Assembly (NCBI GenBank): GCA_020721865.1
Contig: DYLW01000004.1
Span: 1 to 38,422 of the forward strand
DNA length: 38,422 nt
From: Leptospira biflexa
Lineage (GTDB): Bacteria > Spirochaetota > Leptospiria > Turneriellales > DYLW01
Reading direction: 5' to 3'
The number at the start of each line of letters is the position of its first letter. Position 1 is the stretch's first letter. Below the pieces are notes generated by a model. It saw only the letters and a program-made list of their open reading frames with translations, made no database searches and was not told the DNA's origin. Shown here piece after piece: positions 31,188 to 38,422 of the stretch. The translations under genes were made by a program, and so were the position numbers.

Positions 31188-33462
31188 ATTTTTCTCCAAT
31201 TTCGCTTAATTTATGAATACTATGGCGGTGCATGATTTCTTTTGTCTCTGCGGCAATCCGGGTGAGGATGGAATATACCCCAAACCGGCCATAAGCAACG
31301 CTGGCAATCGCAGAAGGCCGCCCAATCAATACGCCATCGGCCCCCATCGCCAGAGCCTTGAAAACATCGCTCCCGCTGCGGAATCCACCGTCAATCATGA
31401 TTTTTAGATGGGGATTTTTTTTCCGCACAAAAGAAGATATTTCTTTTAGAACGGAAATACTGGAAGGAAGATCATCATCCACCCTGCCCCCATGGTTGCT
31501 GACCACTATGGCGGTGGCGTTGGCATCCATGGCTTTTTGGGCATCTTCCAGCGTCAGCACCCCTTTCACAATAAACGGAATCCCGGCAAAATCGGAAAGC
31601 TCCCGCAGTTCTTCCGATGTTTTTCTGGATGTTTTCTGGTTTTTATTCTCCATGGTCACCAGACCGGCGGAGTCAATATCCATGGCCCAGGCAAAGATCC
31701 CGTGGGATATCCCCTCCGATATCCGGAATTTAATTTCATCCTGATTTTTCCGGGGTTTGAAAACCGGTATGGTGTTACCCATCCTTTTCTGGTTTTTCAG
31801 GGCGATATAAAATTTATTGGGAGTGGCCCCATCCCCTAAGAAAGCCAGGGTGCCGGCATGGAATGCCCCAGTGGTTATCTCTTCGGCCATTTCCCATTCT
31901 GTTATGGCAAAATCCAGATTGGTGACACTGCCGGTTATGGGAGCGGTGAAAACGGGCATCGCGTATTTTTTCCCCAAAAAAGAAAAGGAAATATCCGGTT
32001 CCGCATTCTCTTTAGATGTTTCTGGGGATGTTTCCGGCTCAAGGATGCGGATACTCTGCAGATCCCGGTAATTGGCATAAAAGGTGTGATTTTCCCCTTT
32101 ACCGCCCATACCGGGAATATGGGAAACGCAGTTTTTCCCGTCACAGACAGTGCAGGCAACACATATCTGCGGGTTGAAAATTTCCCTTGCTTTCCGGTTA
32201 ATCTGTTCATCGGATAGAAGAGGATAACCCGTGTCTGCTTGATAGGATTTCCGGATTTTTTTTATTAATTTTTCCAGATCAGAATAGTCGTCCGACTGCA
32301 GGATAATATGGGAACTTTTCCCCACATTACTCCGCAAAGGGTAAATGATATCGCCGGGTGCAAACATGGGGAAATTATCCCGGATGTGGGCGGAATTATA
32401 CCGCTGTGGCAAATCTCCATCCGGCAAGGGGGAAAGGAGAGTCCCCGGAGCAGCCTCAAAATTGATCTCTGCGGAATACCGGTGGGGACAAATTTCTTCC
32501 GCCAGCAGGGAATCATCGTTTTCCAGAAACCGCAGATAGAGTTCCATTAAATCTTTATCATAAGAATACGGAAAAGTATGGGTGCTCATAAATCCACCGG
32601 AAAGCCGGCTGGCAATTTCACCAATTATAAAATCCTGCCCATGTTCAATGGGGTATTTTATATCCCCTTTAAGAGGAGCGTGATACGGATATCCCTGGAG
32701 ACGGGAAAACGCATCGCAAATTTTCTGGAATAGGGATTTTATGCGATCATAAATTTTTTCATATTCCAGAGACGGCATCAAATGTCCCCGTTCAATAAAA
32801 TACCGATCCTGATACGTTTCAATCATTCTATCCGCAATGCCGGTTACAATAATTTTTCCCTGAAAACACAGAGCATCCACGGACAATTCCGCAGTGGGAA
32901 TATACTGCTCCATAATGACCCTTTTGGAACGGGAAAATTTCTGGGCATATTCTAACGCATAAAGCAGATGGGTTTCATCCGGAACAAACTGAACTCCTCT
33001 GGCTCCCATATTACGTACCGGCTTGATGACAAATCCTGTGGTATGGGATGTATCTTTTTCCATGAAAACAGTCAATTCCTGCACATTGTCCGATGCGGCA
33101 AAATCGGGCTGGGAAAAGCCATTCTCCCGGAAAAATTCCCGCATTTTTTCTTTATCCGTGGTAATCTCTCCAATGGCCGGAGAATAGAAAGGGATGGAGA
33201 GCTTTTCTGAAATCAGGGTGGTTTCCAGAGAAAAATCCGTGGCAATGGTCACAATCCGGAAAATACTTTTTTTGTGGGGAATTAATAAGCGAACAATGGA
33301 TTCCCAGTCATGGAATGGTATAGAAAAAAAGGATTCCGCAAATTCCTTTCCCGGTGCCGATGGGTTTTCATCAAACAGGAAAATGCGATACTTTCTGGAG
33401 GCAGCCTTAATAAACGGAACTTGGAGGACGCCGCCGCCCAGTACCACAATGATACGACCCAT
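31159..33462 (-). CDS. ATP-grasp / Cys-cluster / FMN alpha-hydroxyacid dehydrogenase fusion
   Basis: A single 767-residue frame with two enzyme domains. Residues about 1-400 are an ATP-grasp ligase: GRIIVVLGGG, Lys147 in FVIKPVRNMGARG, EQYIP (185), and the metal-binding GEIASRLSGG (E282, R286). This resembles the carboxylate-amine ligase type (CarB/CARNS-like). Residues 434-445 hold four cysteines (C-x2-C-x2-C-x4-C), then HIPGMGG. Residues about 490-767 are an FMN-dependent alpha-hydroxyacid dehydrogenase/oxidase barrel: MPVFTAPITG, Lys633 in IVKGVL, SNHGGR with His657, DGGFRSG (691) and LIGRP. The cluster resembles the CxxCxxCDGxxC segment preceding the barrel in clostridial relatives. It begins 3 bases after lipB and overlaps the acyltransferase. 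Product and substrate are unknown; one peptide- or amide-making plus one redox step is inferred. Confidence 0.8.
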   Translation of the reverse strand: MGRIIVVLGGGVLQVPFIKAASRKYRIFLFDENPSAPGKEFAESFFSIPFHDWESIVRLLIPHKKSIFRIVTIATDFSLETTLISEKLSIPFYSPAIGEITTDKEKMREFFRENGFSQPDFAASDNVQELTVFMEKDTSHTTGFVIKPVRNMGARGVQFVPDETHLLYALEYAQKFSRSKRVIMEQYIPTAELSVDALCFQGKIIVTGIADRMIETYQDRYFIERGHLMPSLEYEKIYDRIKSLFQKICDAFSRLQGYPYHAPLKGDIKYPIEHGQDFIIGEIASRLSGGFMSTHTFPYSYDKDLMELYLRFLENDDSLLAEEICPHRYSAEINFEAAPGTLLSPLPDGDLPQRYNSAHIRDNFPMFAPGDIIYPLRSNVGKSSHIILQSDDYSDLEKLIKKIRKSYQADTGYPLLSDEQINRKAREIFNPQICVACTVCDGKNCVSHIPGMGGKGENHTFYANYRDLQSIRILEPETSPETSKENAEPDISFSFLGKKYAMPVFTAPITGSVTNLDFAITEWEMAEEITTGAFHAGTLAFLGDGATPNKFYIALKNQKRMGNTIPVFKPRKNQDEIKFRISEGISHGIFAWAMDIDSAGLVTMENKNQKTSRKTSEELRELSDFAGIPFIVKGVLTLEDAQKAMDANATAIVVSNHGGRVDDDLPSSISVLKEISSFVRKKNPHLKIMIDGGFRSGSDVFKALAMGADGVLIGRPSAIASVAYGRFGVYSILTRIAAETKEIMHRHSIHKLSEIGEKYVDYSQLPD

Positions 33463-33465
33463 ACG

Positions 33466-34125
33466 TCAAAGTATCGGCGGTTTTTCAGAGATTCCGTATT
33501 CTTTTTCCAAACCATCCCGCAATAGGGCAGAGAAATGGTGAAAGGCTTTTTCCGTATTGGTATCAACGCCCAGAAGAGGTTTCTGGGCTGCCTCACGAAT
33601 ATTTGTGTTGGGGATGCTCAAACCACAGCTTTTAATGGCCGCATAATCCTTCAGATCATTGGATAGATTGATGGCCAGACCATAGTAGACCGTATTTTTT
33701 TTAACAGACAATCCAATGTACGCAATTTTCCCCTGCCGGGTGAAAACTCCGGTACGGTTTTTTCGCGTAAAAGCCGGGATATCCCAGTAACCCAGGAATT
33801 CAATGATAACCCTTTCCAGAAACCGGATGTATAAAGTGATGTCATTCCGAATGAAGGAAAAGGGAACAATTGTATACACCACCAACTGGCCGTTGTTATG
33901 AAGAGTTACAGATCCGCCTCTTCGTACAAAAATTGTCTCCAGTGCGGGATTTTGGAGATGTGTCATGCGAAAATTCATCCCCCGGGTATACACAATATCG
34001 TATTCCAATCCCAGTAAAAACCCTTTTTTTTGCTGGACAGATTCAGCGATTTTTTGATCCATAATATCCAATGAATCCCGGAAGCCGGTTTTTCCCAGAT
34101 AGATAAGTTCCAGGGGGAAGGACAT
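33466..34125 (-). CDS. lipB: Octanoyltransferase / lipoyl transferase
   Basis: Moves an octanoyl group from acyl-carrier protein to lipoyl domains of pyruvate- or glycine-type complexes. 219 residues, right for LipB. Present: RRGGSVTLHNNGQLVVY, RTGVF, GKIAYIG with Lys133, and IKSCGLS with the active Cys167. The motif HNNGQ replaces the usual HGPGQ. Fusion gene follows after 3 bases, so transcription is shared. LipA and LplA are not in the window. The start is ATG 34125, with no ribosome site; only 27 bases separate it from the divergent Panacea gene, so the promoters must overlap. An LplA-like role is less likely given the Lys/Cys pair and length. Confidence 0.88.
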   Translation of the reverse strand: MSFPLELIYLGKTGFRDSLDIMDQKIAESVQQKKGFLLGLEYDIVYTRGMNFRMTHLQNPALETIFVRRGGSVTLHNNGQLVVYTIVPFSFIRNDITLYIRFLERVIIEFLGYWDIPAFTRKNRTGVFTRQGKIAYIGLSVKKNTVYYGLAINLSNDLKDYAAIKSCGLSIPNTNIREAAQKPLLGVDTNTEKAFHHFSALLRDGLEKEYGISEKPPIL

Positions 34126-34152
34126 GGTTTTGATGGAATTCTGAATGAAGAT

Positions 34153-34731
34153 ATGGAAACAAGTGAAAAATTAGACTGCTTTGCTAAAGATCAAGCCCCC
34201 AAACTGCACAATGCGATTCTTTATTTCATCAATCGCATGCCGGGAAAATTGAATCGATCCACCCTGTGTAAACATCTGTACTATTCCGATGGGCATTTTT
34301 ATCAAAAATACCAGCGGAAAATAACAGAAATGAATTATCTCCACGTGGAAGGGATGCCGGTCCCGCGTTTTTTTAACGAACTCATCCATTGGATGGTTAA
34401 AGAAAAAGAGATAGAAATTATTCCGGATATTGTGAAAGAAGTTACGGATGCAGAGCCTATCACGGTCATAAAAGGCCTTTCCTTCCACCCCAGAATTCCC
34501 TATGATTTGAGTGTTTTCACAAAGGAAGAAAAAAAAGTCCTGTACTCGGTTGCTTCATTGCTCAACGGGCAAACTCTTCTGGAAACCCGCCATTTCCCCA
34601 ATCTATACCAGGCCTATGTCCAGACAGGACTTTTTGAGGTCATCCCTTTCCATGTTTTCCCGGACGGAATCCGTCCCCATCTTAGCTGGAAAGCCTGGGC
34701 AGGTAAAATATTCCGGCTCATGATGGAATAA
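34153..34731 (+). CDS. Panacea-domain (DUF4065/SocA-like) protein
   Basis: 192 residues matching the Panacea/DUF4065 domain: an N-terminal helix (ILYFINRMPGKLNRSTLCKHLYYSDGHFYQKYQRKIT), then GMPVPRFFNELI, the domain's 'YGPVP' turn in modified form, and a helical second half (FTKEEKKVLYSVASLLNGQTL). Panacea proteins often act as antitoxins or as ClpXP adaptors (SocA). No toxin-like small gene is adjacent; neighbours are lipB (divergent) and the FliG-like gene (convergent, abutting). It may therefore be an orphan or have another role. Start ATG 34153. Confidence 0.7.
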   Translation: METSEKLDCFAKDQAPKLHNAILYFINRMPGKLNRSTLCKHLYYSDGHFYQKYQRKITEMNYLHVEGMPVPRFFNELIHWMVKEKEIEIIPDIVKEVTDAEPITVIKGLSFHPRIPYDLSVFTKEEKKVLYSVASLLNGQTLLETRHFPNLYQAYVQTGLFEVIPFHVFPDGIRPHLSWKAWAGKIFRLMME

Positions 34732-35991
34732 TCAATCCGAACGAAACGCAGAATATTCCCAGGGAATACCATTGGATATTCCTGCGGCATAGATAGTATC
34801 CGGTGTTTTTTTTAACGGAATGGAATAAATTCCTGGGTGGGTGTCCAGAATAAAGATTTCTTCAAATTCAAACCGATGGATTTCCACGTATATCTGGATT
34901 TTCCGGCAATAGTGACGGATTTCCACAATCACGGCATTGGAAATAAACCCAATCACATAAAAATAACCGGAATCCAACTGCAAATAGGGAATTTCCCGTA
35001 TTTCGGCTGGATTTACCTGTCTCGTATCCCCGCAATCTGTTATCATCCGAATAAACTGGCAGGAGGAATAGCGGGAACGGTAGTGTTCCAGTATGACATC
35101 CCATAATGGTGGATGGTTTTCTTTTCCGGTGGCCTGCCCATCGCCCACCCTTTCCATGCGGTTCCGGGATACACACCGGAGATAAAAATCCCGAATTGCC
35201 GGTTCTTTTGTCCGGATTTCCGCAAGGGAGGCATCCGGAACGCCGGAAAGAATGGAATAAACCTCACGCCGGGAAAGAAACGGAAGAATATCCTCCCGGA
35301 ATATCTGATTATGCAAAAAATCAAAAAAACCGGGATCGCTTTCCCGGATGGCATCCATAATTTTTCTTTCTTCCTCGTCCTGACCGGCCCGGATAATCTG
35401 TATTAATTTTTCTAATTTTTTGGAATAAGGGAATCTTGAAATATTCTCCAGAAGACGGTCCATCCCTCCATCCGGGTCCAGAATATTTTTCAGAGAAATA
35501 CCCCATTGGGGATAATACACATCGGCCGTCCGGATGAAATTTCCATATCTTTCCAGAATGGCCGCTATATCCTCCCCGGCATCGAGCAGATAGGACTGCC
35601 CCGCCGTTTCCAGAATAACCCGATTTTTATGGGCATCCCATTCCCGGATTCTGCTTGCCATGGATAATTCCAAACCATCCATCAGGATATGCCAATCCTC
35701 TGGATTGTTTTTTTCGAGTAGAAAGAGCTGAACTTTTTCTCTATGCGTGACCAGCCTTATCTTTCCGGGTTGAAAAAGTTTTTCCCTCAGGTATTTTTTT
35801 TGGGTTTGGAGATCCTCCACATTCCAGGCAAAAATGGGCAGAAAATGTTCCATAGAAAGCAATAGAATATTCCCATCCGGACGATTGATAATCCTATACG
35901 GCTCCCTTGGAGTAATCACAAACCGGAAATACTCCACCTTTTCCGTTTGCGGAGAAAAAAACAGAAAATATTCCAGCTCTTTGCGGATCAC
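34732..35991 (-). CDS. Unrecognised 419-residue protein with an embedded FliG-like segment
   Basis: No family recognised as a whole. The N-terminal half (1-185) is strand-rich, with repeated short beta segments such as NILLLSMEHFLPIFAW and VQLFLLEK. Residues about 190-282 look like FliG: ERKIMDAIRESDPGFFDFL, then IFREDILPFLSRREVYSILSGV, then LRCVSRN. FliG proteins have DPxxxxxI...FxFEDIxxLDDRxIxxLLREV...SxR here. The end is strand-rich again (GYFYVIGFISNAVIVEI, RKIQIYVEI). There is no signal peptide or membrane helix. It starts at GTG 35991, whose bases overlap the previous stop (GTGA), so it is coupled to the helicase-associated gene. It abuts the convergent Panacea gene. A flagellar link is not proven. 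Confidence 0.7.
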   Translation of the reverse strand: MIRKELEYFLFFSPQTEKVEYFRFVITPREPYRIINRPDGNILLLSMEHFLPIFAWNVEDLQTQKKYLREKLFQPGKIRLVTHREKVQLFLLEKNNPEDWHILMDGLELSMASRIREWDAHKNRVILETAGQSYLLDAGEDIAAILERYGNFIRTADVYYPQWGISLKNILDPDGGMDRLLENISRFPYSKKLEKLIQIIRAGQDEEERKIMDAIRESDPGFFDFLHNQIFREDILPFLSRREVYSILSGVPDASLAEIRTKEPAIRDFYLRCVSRNRMERVGDGQATGKENHPPLWDVILEHYRSRYSSCQFIRMITDCGDTRQVNPAEIREIPYLQLDSGYFYVIGFISNAVIVEIRHYCRKIQIYVEIHRFEFEEIFILDTHPGIYSIPLKKTPDTIYAAGISNGIPWEYSAFRSD

Positions 35992-37982
35992 CGGATTAAT
36001 TTGACAATCATTTCCAGTTTTTCTGCGGTTTCGATGGTTTCCGCCACTTTTTCTTTATCAATCAGAATCGCGGTATCTGAAAGCTCCCTTCTGATAATTT
36101 TTTTACCTTTTATCTGTCCCAGCAAAAGAGCCATCTGGTTTGCATCCGATGTTTCCAGCAAGGTCACTCCTTCTTCTATGGTGACAATGTGCAAACCTTC
36201 GCTCCAGTCTTCAATGAGATAGGTCAGGTTTTGCGGAAGTTTATTTTTGGACACTTCTTCCAGAAAATTCAGCAAATCCGTTTTTAATCTTCCCAGCAGT
36301 AATCCGGTTTGCAGGGATTCCCGGGTGATCTGGAAATGATACACTCTATCAAATTCTTTTAATTCCGCAAAACTCTTCAATACATGCAGCCCAAATATGG
36401 AAAGCTTATCCGGGAAGGCCACCAGACTAGCATCCGGATTGATGATAACCCCATCACTCTGGTTTGCAGTGGAAAGTTCTTTGCCCTCAAAAAAGTAGTA
36501 CCCTAATTCAGATAAGCGTATATATCTTTTGGGATATTCCACTTCCAGAAGTCCAAACAAATGAAAATAGAACAAAACCGATATAATGGAATTACGTTTT
36601 TCCAGATAAAGGGATTTGAAATCCTTTACCCGGAAACTGGGAGATAAAATCACCCATTCCCGGATAAGCTCGGAAATAAACACCTTTACGGAAATTCCTT
36701 CCGGTTTCTTTTTGAGAATGGAATAAATCTCATCCATATATGGTTTTTTATAAAACGGAATCTCCAGAGGAAGAAAAACCTCATCCCCCACCAGTCGTTT
36801 TTCCGCTTCCACCGGGGTTACTTCCAACAACCTCTGGATCACATTGAGCGGATTTTCCTTCAGAAACTCCTCATAATTTGATTTCAGAATTATATTTTCA
36901 TCTTTCAGATCCACCAGATCAAACACTTTCAGAAAAGGGAGCAACACTTCAATCAGGTGTACCTGGGCCTTTTCCGGGAAAAGCCGCAGGTCAATGTCAA
37001 TGGTGGAATTTTCACTCCGTTTCATATCTGCCTGGCGGATCTTTCCGGATTGCGACAAGGTTAACCCTCGATTGGCTATAAAGAGAAGCAACTTTTTCAT
37101 ATTCAAAACCACATCGAACTGATTGGAAATGGTGATGGGCTGCATTTCTTTTATGGTATCTGTACTGGGGAATATGGGATTGATCTGGAGATAGCGGAAG
37201 AGCTCCACGGGAATCACCAGAATACGCACATATCTTTCATCAATATAATAAAGGTCTTTCAGAATATTCTTTTCATGCAGAGAAATTAATGTTTTATCCT
37301 GCTGCAATTTCATATCATCCATGATGATTCTGGCGGCGTGGATTTCCAGAATCCCTCCATTGGCAAAAGCGGCATCCAGAAGAAACTGTTCGCCCAGAGA
37401 AAGTTCCGTTATAGTTTTATTAAAGTATTCCTTCCCTGTTGCCAGTTTGACAAATTCTGCTTTTTTGATGGATGTTTTCTTTTTTCCTGCAACATGATCC
37501 AGATAGCTTGCAGGAAGTTGGCTCAGCAAAACCTGGTTGATTTCATCTGTGATGGAATAACGAAATTTCTCCCCTTTTTTATTTTCATCAATGCAGACAA
37601 TCTCCTTGATCTCATCGTAAGGATAATATTTATCCATATTGGATGTGATCCGTTCCCGGTTTTTCCTCTGGTAAACCAGCATCAGATGTTTCAAAACCGC
37701 CAGCTCATTTTCCACGTTAATGGGCTGCATGCGGATTTTTCGGGAAATTTCCCCCAGAGTCAGCACGGTCTTGGACCCTATGATAATGGCAAATATTTTC
37801 ACTTGGACAGGCGTCAACTGTTCCAGTATCCCTTTTAAGTAATATTCATCGGTCGCGGCTTTTGCCAACTGCTGAATAATACTTTTTTTCTCCTGGGAAA
37901 TTTTTTTAATTTTCCAGATTTCAGCTATGCGGGTTAGCTGTTCCTTCTCCAATTTCAGCAATTCTTCATTTAACATCGACAT
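35988..37982 (-). CDS. Helicase-associated (XPB/Ssl2-like) C-terminal domain protein without a motor
   Basis: 664 residues from ATG 37982 (AAGG five bases upstream; a TTG at 37997 and an ATG at 37976 are alternatives). The first ~500 residues are helical with winged-helix-like segments (KIFAIIIGSKTVLTLGEISRKIRMQP) and no Walker motifs. Residues about 510-610 match the 'helicase conserved C-terminal' XPB/Ssl2-like domain: GVIINPDASLVAFPD, VYHFQITRESLQTGLL, LPQNLTYLIEDW. Proteins with this domain but no ATPase are known, mostly in actinobacteria, function unclear. The next gene's GTG overlaps its stop, so the two work or at least are made together. Nucleic-acid binding is inferred only. Confidence 0.72.
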   Translation of the reverse strand: MSMLNEELLKLEKEQLTRIAEIWKIKKISQEKKSIIQQLAKAATDEYYLKGILEQLTPVQVKIFAIIIGSKTVLTLGEISRKIRMQPINVENELAVLKHLMLVYQRKNRERITSNMDKYYPYDEIKEIVCIDENKKGEKFRYSITDEINQVLLSQLPASYLDHVAGKKKTSIKKAEFVKLATGKEYFNKTITELSLGEQFLLDAAFANGGILEIHAARIIMDDMKLQQDKTLISLHEKNILKDLYYIDERYVRILVIPVELFRYLQINPIFPSTDTIKEMQPITISNQFDVVLNMKKLLLFIANRGLTLSQSGKIRQADMKRSENSTIDIDLRLFPEKAQVHLIEVLLPFLKVFDLVDLKDENIILKSNYEEFLKENPLNVIQRLLEVTPVEAEKRLVGDEVFLPLEIPFYKKPYMDEIYSILKKKPEGISVKVFISELIREWVILSPSFRVKDFKSLYLEKRNSIISVLFYFHLFGLLEVEYPKRYIRLSELGYYFFEGKELSTANQSDGVIINPDASLVAFPDKLSIFGLHVLKSFAELKEFDRVYHFQITRESLQTGLLLGRLKTDLLNFLEEVSKNKLPQNLTYLIEDWSEGLHIVTIEEGVTLLETSDANQMALLLGQIKGKKIIRRELSDTAILIDKEKVAETIETAEKLEMIVKLIR

Positions 37983-38066
37983 AGAAACCTTAACCAAAGC
38001 TATACTTCATCGTCGATACATCCTGTAAAATAAGTTTTCATTTTAAGGGAATATCCGACAAATTTT

Positions 38067-38095
38067 TTGCCAATAATGGGCTTAATTATTAAATT
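38067..38095 (+). promoter_or_regulatory. Putative sigma-70 promoter of the right-edge outer-membrane protein
   Basis: A -35-like TTGCCA (38067-38072), a 17-base spacer and a -10-like TAAATT (38090-38095) lie in the 162-base divergent gap, about 50 bases before the ATG. The gap otherwise shows nothing notable. By-eye match only. Confidence 0.45.
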
Positions 38096-38144
38096 CCTCG
38101 GAAGGTACAGACACATCGTACAAAAAATTAAAGCGGGAGGCTCA

Positions 38145-38422
38145 ATGAAAAAAATAGGCGTAATCGTTCTAGTTATTGTTTCCGGAATGCTCGGCATGGT
38201 AAATGCAGCAGCTCCAATGAGATCCATGACATTGGGGGGAGCGACTGGCTTAATTGTTGTTCCATCGGCCAGAACAGGATGGGAAACAGGAGATTTTGGT
38301 TTTAACCTGGGATACCATTATGTATCTGATTATGACGGAACCCATCTGCCCAAACTGGGTTTTTACCTTTTTGATAAATGGGAGATTGGGGGAACTGTGG
38401 ATACCCAGGAAGAAGACGGGAC
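38145..38422 (+). CDS. Outer-membrane beta-barrel protein, N-terminal part (cut by right edge)
   Basis: The first 92 codons of a gene that runs off the window. GGAGG (38136-38140) sits 4 bases before ATG 38145. A signal peptide (KKIGVIVLVIVSGMLG, cleavage after VNA) is followed by TLGGATGLIVVPSART and repeated strand pairs (FGFNLGYHYV, KLGFYLFDKWEIGGTV), the style of a spirochaetal barrel with a GATGLI/PxAR start resembling YjbH/exopolysaccharide-type porins. The rest is outside, so family and length are unknown. Confidence 0.75.
   Translation, partial: MKKIGVIVLVIVSGMLGMVNAAAPMRSMTLGGATGLIVVPSARTGWETGDFGFNLGYHYVSDYDGTHLPKLGFYLFDKWEIGGTVDTQEEDG

Noticed and set aside
38000..38227. Minus-strand frame in the right-edge divergent gap
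   Set aside because: It covers the signal peptide of the plus-strand barrel gene, which has a strong ribosome site.

Overview
The window looks like chromosomal DNA from a spirochaete close to the Leptospira/Leptonema/Turneriella lineage. This placement is inferred from gene content, not from a marker tree. Supporting signs are a Leptospira-style FAD glycerol-3-phosphate dehydrogenase, an alkyl-DHAP-synthase-like flavoprotein, a DUF4015-type lipoprotein-like glycosidase, two lipoproteins with relaxed spirochaetal lipoboxes, several outer-membrane beta-barrels (so a Gram-negative envelope) and a FliG-like domain in an unfamiliar protein. Base composition is in the high forties % GC by eye, and CCGG is strikingly abundant. 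No rRNA, tRNA, CRISPR array or intact insertion sequence was seen, and no gap between genes exceeds 300 bp.

Layout. 1-3.1 kb: the tail of an Rpn/PD-(D/E)XK transposase-family gene, then a lipoprotein, a secreted HExxH metalloprotease-like protein and a small outer-membrane barrel with a G9 tract. 3.1-9.2 kb: rlmN, glpD, murB (apparently starting at CTG), an AGPS-like FAD enzyme and trpF. 9.2-16.6 kb: mutS, an EamA transporter, a histidine kinase/response regulator pair, a truncated aldehyde dehydrogenase and a compact UvrD-like helicase. 16.5-28.3 kb: a continuous minus-strand run, read in the order DUF4015 protein, queA, dnaA, VKOR-DsbA fusion, small unknown, aroE, aroK, outer-membrane barrel, recN, BatA-like membrane protein. 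Most junctions there are 2-25 bp or overlap, so dnaA sits in a probable operon far from dnaN/recF. 28.4-34.7 kb: a lipoprotein and a stand-alone CoaC, facing an acyltransferase, an ATP-grasp/FMN-dehydrogenase fusion and lipB; a Panacea-domain (DUF4065) protein is divergent from lipB. 34.7-38.4 kb: an overlapping pair, a motor-less protein with an XPB-like helicase-associated C-terminus followed by the FliG-like protein; a further outer-membrane protein is cut by the right edge.

Themes. Envelope building (murB, outer-membrane proteins, acyltransferase, lipoproteins), phospholipid/ether-lipid precursor supply (glpD beside the AGPS homologue), aromatic biosynthesis (aroE, aroK, trpF), genome maintenance (mutS, recN, dnaA, UvrD-like) and disulfide formation (VKOR-DsbA) are interleaved. 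All six convergent junctions abut or overlap, leaving almost no room for ordinary terminators. Eight genes appear to use non-ATG starts. The best candidates for something undescribed are the single-chain ATP-grasp + Cys-cluster + FMN hydroxyacid-dehydrogenase protein (31159-33462) and the two-gene unit at 34732-37982.
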